This document shows positions 58,001 to 64,000 of a DNA stretch of 64,000 nt, in pieces. The notes under the pieces are model-generated. The model did no database searches. It worked only from the letters and a program-made list of their open reading frames with translations, and was not told the origin of the DNA. The stretch's first letter is position 1. Each line of letters begins with the position of its first letter. Both the position numbers and the translations under genes were made by a program. Source of the DNA: Zavarzinella sp. (lineage in GTDB: Bacteria; Planctomycetota; Planctomycetia; Gemmatales; Gemmataceae); the NCBI GenBank assembly GCA_041399155.1, contig JAWKTI010000001.1, positions 1,302,001 through 1,366,000 of the forward strand, written 5' to 3'.

Positions 58001-58766
58001 ATCGCAAAGCAAGTTCGACGAAAACACTTTCAGCAGCGAATCGCGTGGTGCCTTGAAAAATCTTCTTCTGGAAGCAAGCAAAGCAGAGTATCCCACAGTG
58101 CCACAGTGGGACGTACTGGAGCAGATCGAAGAGATTGTCGAAAATGAAAAAAAACTCACAAGTGAGCATGTCAGCAAGGTTCAGCAATGGATGAAGGACA
58201 ACTGGGATCTCCAGTTGCCTGAAGAACGATTCGACGACCTGAAAACGGTTCATGACCTGCAGAACGCAGTATACAACCTGTTCGATGAGCATTTCCGCCA
58301 CGAAATACATCATATGGAGCGTCATTTACTGCTGGAGTTGATGGATTCAGCTTGGAAGCAACACCTGCAGACGATGGAACACTTAAAATCCGGAATCGGA
58401 TTGTGGGGCTATGCACAGGTCGATCCGAAGATCAAATACAAACAGGAAGGGATGCGTGAGTTTGATGTGATGTGGGAAGGATTGAACGACCGTGTAACCG
58501 ATATGATTTTCCGGATCGAAGAAACCACTGAAGAAGCCCCACCGGTTGCCCAGCAGAATATGATCACAAAGCACGAATCTGCAGGAAGTTACGCGGACGA
58601 GCTAATGCAGCGAGTGGATGACCAGCAGCAAACCAACAGTGCACAGACTTCCCGTCCCGAACCGATCCGCAATTCTAATCAGAAAGTGGGGCGCAACGAT
58701 CCTTGTCCATGTGGTAGTGGCAAAAAGTACAAGAATTGCCACATGAAGCAATCACCCAAAAGCTAA
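55059..58766 (+). CDS. secA: Preprotein translocase ATPase SecA, extended form
   Basis: Motor of the Sec export system. Present are Walker [45 protein letters not shown], the helicase motif [17 protein letters not shown] and the C-terminal metal/SecB-binding [13 protein letters not shown]. At 1235 residues it is about a third longer than E. coli SecA (901). The surplus is mostly in the helical-scaffold region: roughly 345 residues separate [10 protein letters not shown] (about 730) from [13 protein letters not shown] (about 1090), where E. coli has about 120. I prefer the ATG at 55059; an in-frame GTG (55050) and ATGs at 55077 and 55083 are alternatives. Confidence 0.96.
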   Translation: MAEDSGMEMNFLEKIGAKFTAFGDGFARLLTRVFRTSNERYVRNLGFLESKDPNQPHSITPNSKLAIINALEPQMAALSDEELKGLTVKFRERLKNGESIEAILPEAFAATRESAKRTKNMRHYDVQIIGGIVLHEGNIAEMVTGEGKTLVATLPAYLNCLTEQGVHVITVNDYLARRDCEWMLPIFQALGVSAGFIQSDMGPMDRRKAYECDITYGTSSEFGFDYLRDNMKMAAWNDERFHPYHRQVQRKLHYAIIDEVDNILIDEARTPLIISGGANSDLRLYEKADSIARTLTDLENKARAELAAAGTPIDAPLKPGEKRELGVYFEVKEKERTVNLTDKGVREAERLAGVESFYTPGNMEWPHLLDNALKAHHLYRVDRDYMVMVHENEKKIIIIDQSTGRAMYGRQWSDGLHQAVEAKHKRDGVKIKEETQTLATVTLQNFFRLYDKLCGMTGTAMTEANEFWKIYKLDVIAIPTNRVMQRINHPDMVYRTDEEKWNAILSEIKEVHATGRPILVGTTDVAKSEKLAAMLRKVGIKYELLNAKPEYVARESEIVAQAGRKGAVTIATNMAGRGTDIILGGNPEYMAWAQLRHQYPSRLEVPEDVWKQTVDAIEAREKTKISGREIIEMGGLHIVGTERHESRRIDNQLRGRAGRQGDPGSSRFYLSLRDDLMRMYAGEWVANVLTRLGMKEGEAIESRMVTKRIQAAQKKIEEYHFESRKNLLEYDEVMDAQRKRIYGERQQILHGANPRLKIDRMIQQQLDAAIDNYLDENYAGESFRAFASSRLNLEFHEGDFAGLSFEDAKHAAIERASNNLQLFLTEAMEENLSLSDDPSDWKWQEFTRLINSRFQQNLQERDLKKIERDDLQVMLLEKGNRYLETIDLSGGAQFYDETWGSFSLMQWAQNKFHMEIPLTACQGTDSEVKQQLLKLIGEHSIERDIVYPVSVGMSNFMAESGSGERYNRAGLHQWALQRFPKSQSKFDENTFSSESRGALKNLLLEASKAEYPTVPQWDVLEQIEEIVENEKKLTSEHVSKVQQWMKDNWDLQLPEERFDDLKTVHDLQNAVYNLFDEHFRHEIHHMERHLLLELMDSAWKQHLQTMEHLKSGIGLWGYAQVDPKIKYKQEGMREFDVMWEGLNDRVTDMIFRIEETTEEAPPVAQQNMITKHESAGSYADELMQRVDDQQQTNSAQTSRPEPIRNSNQKVGRNDPCPCGSGKKYKNCHMKQSPKS

Positions 58767-58834
58767 TTGCCGAACTGCAATATTGCTACATGGCGATATG
58801 GTGGAATTTGGTGGCACCCTAACCAAGATGGAGT

Positions 58835-60127
58835 ATGGTTTACATTTTGGACCTGTTTTATGTGCTAATTCTGGCACTGCTGGCACCTTTTCTGCTGAGA
58901 CGACGTGCGAAAACAGGCCGCTACCGCCGATTATTGCTTCCCAAATTATTGGGTACTACTGTAAAGTCTTCTTCACAAAAGCCTTACGCACTATTCCATG
59001 GTGTCAGCGTTGGAGAAGTGCATCTGCTTGAACCGATCATTCGCAGCTTTCTACAACACCACTCAGGGTGGGGGTTTTATCTCTCAACTTCTACGGATGC
59101 GGGTTACGATGAAGCGTGTCGGATATTTGGAATCGAAAATGTTTGTGCGGCACCATTTGATTTTACCTGGGCTGTGAAACGCACTCTATTTTCAATGAAA
59201 CCGAAGCTGATCGTCCTTGCTGAAAGCGATTTATGGCCGAATTTTCTAACTATCGCCAATCAAGTCAAGATTCCGGTCGTTGTTGTAAATGGCCGAATTT
59301 CTCCACGATCTGCAAAACGCTACCAGCTGTTCAAGTCAATTCTGTATCGCCTGTTGTTGAGAAAAGTCACTCACTTCTGCATGCAAAGCGAACATTACAC
59401 CCAGTTGATGGCTGGGCTTGGGGTTTGCTCCAATCGCCTGACTATCACAGGTTCGGTGAAATACGATCGATCTTCAGTCGTGATTTCGCCTGATACATTA
59501 GGCAGGATGCGGCAAGAACTGGGAATTCATACTAATCAAGTAGTATTTGTGGCAGGCAGCACGCATGCACCAGAGGAAGAGATCTGCCTGCAAGTATTCC
59601 AGAATTTGTTAGCAAAATTTAATCAATTGCGACTCATTCTGGTTCCTCGTTCTCCAGAACGGTTTGTCGAAGTGGAACACCTCATTCGTGGTGCTGGTTT
59701 TGAATGCCAGTTACGCACGCAACAATTTCAAAAATCGGAAGTATATAACAAGCCTGTTATATTGATTAACCGAATGGGAGAATTGGGCACTGTCTGGGCA
59801 TTGGCTGATGTTGCTTTTGTAGGTGGTAGTTTGTGTACCACACGAGGCGGGCAGAGTATGATTGAACCGGCTGGATTGGGGATTCCGCTTGTTTTTGGTC
59901 CCCACACCTGGAACTTTCGGGATGCAGTCAATGGGTTATTGCACCACAATGGTGCAGTGGTCGTCCACGATCAAGCCGAATTGGCATTTCAACTTGAAAA
60001 AATGTTGACTGACCGCACCACTGCTGCAGCAATGGGTGCCAATGCAAAAAATTATGCACATTCCCAACTCGGTGCCACCCACCGAACAGTTGAAGTGCTA
60101 ACACAAATCGTTGAGGAATCTCAGTGA
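58835..60127 (+). CDS. waaA: 3-deoxy-D-manno-octulosonic acid transferase
   Basis: WaaA/KdtA (430 residues) transfers Kdo to lipid A at the inner membrane, so the organism should make an LPS-like outer-membrane lipid. The family motif HGVSVGEVHLLEP lies near residue 50, with FYLSTSTDAGYDEA just after. Nucleotide-sugar-binding pieces FVGGSL...GGQSMIEPAGLGIPLVFGP are in the C-terminal half. A short N-terminal hydrophobic segment anchors it. Its stop overlaps the GTG start of the aminotransferase gene (GTGA), so translation is probably coupled. Confidence 0.92.
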   Translation: MVYILDLFYVLILALLAPFLLRRRAKTGRYRRLLLPKLLGTTVKSSSQKPYALFHGVSVGEVHLLEPIIRSFLQHHSGWGFYLSTSTDAGYDEACRIFGIENVCAAPFDFTWAVKRTLFSMKPKLIVLAESDLWPNFLTIANQVKIPVVVVNGRISPRSAKRYQLFKSILYRLLLRKVTHFCMQSEHYTQLMAGLGVCSNRLTITGSVKYDRSSVVISPDTLGRMRQELGIHTNQVVFVAGSTHAPEEEICLQVFQNLLAKFNQLRLILVPRSPERFVEVEHLIRGAGFECQLRTQQFQKSEVYNKPVILINRMGELGTVWALADVAFVGGSLCTTRGGQSMIEPAGLGIPLVFGPHTWNFRDAVNGLLHHNGAVVVHDQAELAFQLEKMLTDRTTAAAMGANAKNYAHSQLGATHRTVEVLTQIVEESQ

Positions 60128-60975
60128 ATAAAGATGTCCTCTGGTGGTTCGACGGACATTGGGTGCCTGCAAACCAGGTTTCCTTGGCATTCGATCATCC
60201 TGGGTTAATGTGGGGAGCAATTGTCACTGATCGAACTCAGATTCGCGACGAAAAACCTTTTCGCTTAGCAGCACACATCGAAAGGCTGATGCAAAGTGCT
60301 GAATTGGCAAAGATTCCACTAGTGGCAGATCATGAATCCATCAAGAACTTGGTTGAGGTTGGAATTCAGCTTAATTTGGGAAAAGCAGGTAAATTGTGGC
60401 AGGTTATTCTGTTGATGTTACCGAAATCATCGGGTGCTGCGTTATCGATTCAGTTTCTGCCACAGATCGTAGGATCCGATCAATACAAATTATTCCCTTA
60501 TGAATGCACGCCGATGGAATTGTCATCGGTCAAACATCGCTCTCGACTGCATTGGTGGGTTGCAAGTCAATCTGTTCCAGCAGGATTTGAACCACTATTT
60601 ACTTCGCGTCTTGCAGATCCGTTTATCTATGAAACTGCTCGAGCAAATGTCCTTGCAATTATCGATGGAGTGCTGGTGAGCCCACCTGAACGGGAAACTT
60701 TGCCAGGAATTGCCCGAAAACTAATTTTCGAATTGGCTGAAAGTTTATCAATTCCAACAAAATTTCGCCCAGTTTTGCTCAGCGAATTGATCACAGCAGA
60801 AGTGGTACTGATCACAAATTCCACTTTTATAATGAAGAAAGTTTCACAAATTGGTGCTCAACCGACTTCCCCAGGAGGCCCCACCTGGGAGAAATTGGAG
60901 AATTTTTGGCTGGAAATCAGTGCGGAAAATGGTTTGTGGCAGGACTATTTTTCGGATTGCCCAAAATTTCATTAA
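60124..60975 (+). CDS. Class IV aminotransferase (branched-chain / ADC-lyase type)
   Basis: A 283-residue PLP enzyme of fold type IV, the family of branched-chain aminotransferase and 4-amino-4-deoxychorismate lyase (PabC). The PLP lysine is probably K137 in SSVKHRSRLHWW, with the TARANV/ETARAN block downstream and LVSPPERETLPGIARK. The N-terminus (WFDGHWVPANQVSLAFDHPGLMWG) is typical. It starts at a GTG overlapping the waaA stop by four bases. Whether it acts on branched-chain amino acids, D-amino acids or aminodeoxychorismate cannot be told. Confidence 0.87.
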   Translation: MNKDVLWWFDGHWVPANQVSLAFDHPGLMWGAIVTDRTQIRDEKPFRLAAHIERLMQSAELAKIPLVADHESIKNLVEVGIQLNLGKAGKLWQVILLMLPKSSGAALSIQFLPQIVGSDQYKLFPYECTPMELSSVKHRSRLHWWVASQSVPAGFEPLFTSRLADPFIYETARANVLAIIDGVLVSPPERETLPGIARKLIFELAESLSIPTKFRPVLLSELITAEVVLITNSTFIMKKVSQIGAQPTSPGGPTWEKLENFWLEISAENGLWQDYFSDCPKFH

Positions 60976-61071
60976 TTTTATATAATCCTCTACCTAGATA
61001 TGGCCGCCGACGCATCTCCAATGGGATACGGGCGGCTTTGTTATTCCTCCCCAAATAGAACAGGTCAACCA

Positions 61072-63861
61072 ATGCCGTTGAAGATACCTGGACTGCAAAG
61101 TCGCAAACTACGAATATTGCTGCATGTGGTTGTCGTAATCGGTGCCGCAATCCTGCTGGGTGCAGCACCCCAGAACGACCTCACCACCGCACATACAGGC
61201 TGGCAGCCGTTTGCAACATTTTTTGACACCACTCATTTTTCAATGGTGGAACAACTTGCGTTGCTGGGAGCACTACTAACTTCCTGTGCTGCAATCGTTT
61301 ATGCAGCAATACTCAGTAAGAAGGTGTTTCGTGCCGATTCTGGCACTTCCGGAATGCAGGCTGTTGCTGATGCGGTACGGAAGGGCGCAAATGAGTATAT
61401 GAAAAAGCAGTTTCGGATAGTTTCCGTACTCCTTGTCATCTTAGCTGTGTTGATCATTGTTGCAAAATGGCCATTTGGTGATAGCACCAACACTGAAGTG
61501 CAGGCGATTGCTGCTTCCAGAGGTATTGCTTTTCTTATTGGTGCAATTTTTTCAGCCACAGTTGGATTTTTTGGCATGAAACTTGCTACCGAAGGGAACC
61601 TTCGCGTAGCTTCCGCAGCCCGCCTGGGCATGGCACCAGCGATGCGACTTGGTTACCAGACTGGTACAGTGACAGGTATGCTTACCACTGGCCTGGGTCT
61701 GCTGGGTGGGTGCGTAATCGTATTATTCATGGGTGAAAAAGCCTATGAAACGCTGCTAGGATTTGCATTCGGCGGTTCCTTGCTTGCACTATTCATGCGT
61801 GTGGGTGGGGGTATCTATACCAAAGCTGCCGATGTCGGTGCCGACCTCGTTGGTAAAATTGAACAGGATATTCCCGAAGACGACCCACGCAACGCTGCCA
61901 CCATTGCTGACAATGTTGGCGACAACGTGGGGGATTGTGCAGGGATGGCTGCGGACGTGTTTGAAAGTTACACGGTAACGATGGTAGCGGCCATGATTCT
62001 GGGTTACGCAGCCTTTGGTACCAAAGCAATGATTCTCCCACTGCTCTTTCAGGCGGTGGGGATTCTCAGCAGTATGATCAGCACTGCGCTGGTGGGGAAA
62101 AAAGACCCAGGGCCGGGTGCAGGTGGTGCCATGGCTGCGATCAACAATAGTTTTCGAATTGGTGCACTGCTGACCGTTGCAGGTATATTTCTGGTAGGCT
62201 TCTTATTTTTACGTTTCGAGAAACCGTACATCGTTGAACAGGCCATTGAACGTGGCCTGGTTAACTATCCTGAATTTCGCGTAGCATTAGGGCTGCAGGA
62301 AAATGAGAAGAATGCCAAATTAGCCCACGAGAAATGGCGAAAACTCAGCGAAGAAGAGCAGAATCGAATCGCAGAAATTCCAATGAAAATAACTACCAAA
62401 GAGGGGGTTATTGAGCGGAGTGTATTCGAGGAGGCTGACAGTATCGTTCCGGTAAAGCATGGTTTGGATATTCGTCCTGCCGTCGCCTGCCTGGTGGGTA
62501 TTTTGCTGACACTCGCATTGATGTTTAAGACAGAATACTGGACCAGCACTGAATACAGTCCGGTACGTTCGATTACAAAAAATTCCCGCACAGGAGATGC
62601 CACGAACATCATTCAGGGGATCGCCATTGGCTACGAAAGTACCGTGTGGGCGGTACTGCTCATTGCGGTGGGGATTTTTACTGGTGTCTACGTGTATTCG
62701 GGCGCAGAAAGCCCTATTTTCACTGCTTACGGTATTGCGATGTGTGGCATTGGAATGCTGGCACTCACAGGCGACACGCTCAGCATGGATGTGTTTGGTC
62801 CAGTTGCAGACAACGCCAATGGCATTGGTGAGATGGGCTACAATCGTGATACCAGATTCCAGCAATTATCTCCTACTGATCCCGAATACATGTCACCAGC
62901 GGCAATCGCGTCTTCCCGCCAGATACTGACAGACCTCGATGCCACAGGTAATACTACAAAGGCGATTACGAAAGGAATTGCGATTGGTTCTGCAGTGGTG
63001 GCAGCAGTGTCGTTGTTTGCCAGTTTTATCGCGGTGCTGGTGAAAGGTTCTGAAGAAAAAATCAATGAAATCACCAAAGGCGACTTTGCCGAAAAGACTG
63101 GTTTGCTTTCGATTGCGGTACCTGAAGTATTTATTGGCATGTTGCTGGGAGGTGCAGTGCCTTTTCTGTTCAGCAGTATGACGATTCGGGCAGTTAGTCG
63201 GGCTGCCTACTTGATCGTCAATGAATGCCGAAATCAGTTCAAAAAGAAAGAAATCTGGGAAGGAACGGAACCTGCGGACTACGCCCGAGTGGTCGGAATT
63301 TGTACCACCACCGCACAAAGAGAACTGATCGGACCAGGATTATTGGCAATTTTTGCACCAATTCTTGTGGGCTTTTTGTTGGGCCCCTACGCGTTGGGAG
63401 GCTTCCTCGCTGGCATGATGGTTGTGGGACAATTGTTGGCCGTCTTTATGGCTACCGCAGGTGGTGCATGGGATAACGCAAAGAAAATGATCGAAGACCA
63501 GGAACCATCCGATCTTTCTGGAAAAGGTTCACAGCAACACAAGGCAAGTGTTACTGGTGACACCGTTGGCGATCCATTGAAAGACACTGCAGGTCCCGCG
63601 ATCAACCCACTGATTAAAGTGATGAATATGGTAGCCCTACTGGTGCTGCCATTGGTGCTGGTACATAACCTGAAAAACGGGAGTGAGCCAAATTATCTCC
63701 TCACGGCAGCAATTGTACTGGTAGGTTTTCTGGCAATCAGTTGGTCGTGGTGGCAATCGAAACGAGATACGATTGAGATGCGGGAATTGGATGCAGAGTA
63801 TGAAGTGCAGTTGAAGGCCGCAATCGAGAAAAGAAGATCCGAGAAGGACCAGAACACCTGA
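61072..63861 (+). CDS. hppA: Membrane-bound proton-translocating pyrophosphatase
   Basis: An inner-membrane pump that couples pyrophosphate hydrolysis to ion transport. The signature DVGADLVGKIEQDIPEDDPRN and the NVGDNVGDCAGMAADVFESY block are intact, with about 15 membrane segments. At the potassium-determining position the sequence reads GNTTKAITKG; a lysine there marks the K+-independent H+-pumping class (K+-dependent types have alanine). At 929 residues it is longer than usual, with an added charged segment of about 100 residues (EKPYIVEQ...VPVKHGLD). I start at 61072 (CAGGT upstream); the frame opens 24 codons earlier. Confidence 0.94.
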   Translation: MPLKIPGLQSRKLRILLHVVVVIGAAILLGAAPQNDLTTAHTGWQPFATFFDTTHFSMVEQLALLGALLTSCAAIVYAAILSKKVFRADSGTSGMQAVADAVRKGANEYMKKQFRIVSVLLVILAVLIIVAKWPFGDSTNTEVQAIAASRGIAFLIGAIFSATVGFFGMKLATEGNLRVASAARLGMAPAMRLGYQTGTVTGMLTTGLGLLGGCVIVLFMGEKAYETLLGFAFGGSLLALFMRVGGGIYTKAADVGADLVGKIEQDIPEDDPRNAATIADNVGDNVGDCAGMAADVFESYTVTMVAAMILGYAAFGTKAMILPLLFQAVGILSSMISTALVGKKDPGPGAGGAMAAINNSFRIGALLTVAGIFLVGFLFLRFEKPYIVEQAIERGLVNYPEFRVALGLQENEKNAKLAHEKWRKLSEEEQNRIAEIPMKITTKEGVIERSVFEEADSIVPVKHGLDIRPAVACLVGILLTLALMFKTEYWTSTEYSPVRSITKNSRTGDATNIIQGIAIGYESTVWAVLLIAVGIFTGVYVYSGAESPIFTAYGIAMCGIGMLALTGDTLSMDVFGPVADNANGIGEMGYNRDTRFQQLSPTDPEYMSPAAIASSRQILTDLDATGNTTKAITKGIAIGSAVVAAVSLFASFIAVLVKGSEEKINEITKGDFAEKTGLLSIAVPEVFIGMLLGGAVPFLFSSMTIRAVSRAAYLIVNECRNQFKKKEIWEGTEPADYARVVGICTTTAQRELIGPGLLAIFAPILVGFLLGPYALGGFLAGMMVVGQLLAVFMATAGGAWDNAKKMIEDQEPSDLSGKGSQQHKASVTGDTVGDPLKDTAGPAINPLIKVMNMVALLVLPLVLVHNLKNGSEPNYLLTAAIVLVGFLAISWSWWQSKRDTIEMRELDAEYEVQLKAAIEKRRSEKDQNT

Positions 63862-63885
63862 TTCGTTAATTTTGAGTAGGTCAGT

Positions 63886-64000
63886 TTAGGAGGCAGATTT
63901 CAGGAAAAGTGGGCCATCGACTGCATAACACAGTTGCTGTTGAATTGCCAGAATCAGATCCTCGTTGTTCTTGACGGGTGTTTTCATCATAGTAAAGCAC
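63886..64000 (-). CDS. C-terminal part of an unidentified protein (runs off the window)
   Basis: At the right edge a minus-strand frame is open from 64000 to the stop at 63886-63888 and reads ...MMKTPVKNNEDLILAIQQQ and ends LFLKSAS. It has ordinary protein character, unlike the other frames. The piece is too short to assign, and its start may lie just inside (at the first ATG, near 63990) or beyond the window. Confidence 0.35.
   Translation of the reverse strand, partial: CFTMMKTPVKNNEDLILAIQQQLCYAVDGPLFLKSAS

Noticed and set aside
57852..58325. A 157-residue minus-strand frame inside secA
   Set aside because: Antisense shadow of the SecA helical-scaffold coding region; no ribosome site.

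Overview
The window looks like a chromosomal stretch of a planctomycete, probably of the Gemmata/Zavarzinella type. That placement is inferred from gene content; no rRNA is present. The signs are two sulfatases, DUF1501 and DUF1552 proteins, a DUF1592-type protein, several secreted proteins with planctomycete-style c-type heme motifs, a PQQ/sorbosone-dehydrogenase-like protein with HEAT repeats, many Ser/Thr-kinase-like proteins, an ECF sigma factor, a very long SecA and LPS/outer-membrane assembly genes (lptE, bamD-like, waaA). Base composition looks close to 50% GC throughout. I saw no prophage, IS element, CRISPR array or rRNA. One tRNA-Ser(GCU) is present.

Layout. 0-4.7 kb (minus): a secreted-protein operon of sulfatase, zinc-ribbon membrane protein and cytochrome/WD40 protein. 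4.9-10.6 kb: sugar-nucleotide epimerase, a receiver-less sigma-54 activator, an SDR, a DUF1501 protein and a methyltransferase. 10.7-14.5 kb: a second sulfatase, an unrecognised small gene preceded by what looks like the broken end of an RHS/YD-repeat protein, and a LarA-like (DUF2088) protein. 14.9-18.9 kb: enolase, then a minus-strand set recO, bamD-like, lptE. 19-26 kb: a signalling patch with an FHA protein, a pseudokinase-PP2C fusion, an orphan sugar-binding lipoprotein, a 38-residue membrane peptide, a YgfZ-like protein and a second pseudokinase. 26-35 kb: a polysaccharide-degradation/periplasmic electron-transfer region (PL10-like pectate lyase translationally coupled to a five-heme-motif protein; tRNA-Ser; DUF1552 plus DUF1592 pair). 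35-45 kb: msrB, icd, an intact kinase, a TPR protein, an ECF sigma factor, trmB, a fabZ-like gene, a HAD-like protein without its nucleophile, and an unknown multi-pass membrane protein. 45-49 kb: pgk, accD, an unusual kinase and a secreted DUF1080-like protein. 49-55 kb: DUF58, a second DUF1552 protein and the large heme/HEAT dehydrogenase-like protein. 55-64 kb: secA, waaA with a coupled class IV aminotransferase, and a potassium-independent-type H+-pyrophosphatase.

Together the genes give central carbon metabolism (eno, pgk, icd, accD, hppA), envelope construction (secA, bamD-like, lptE, waaA), and a secreted apparatus for attacking sulfated or pectin-like polysaccharides. Protein-phosphorylation components, several of them catalytically degenerate, are interspersed. 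No new defence or mobile system stands out. The most unusual items are the degenerate enzymes (pseudokinases, pseudo-HAD), the RHS remnant with its adjacent orphan gene, and uncharacterised membrane proteins.
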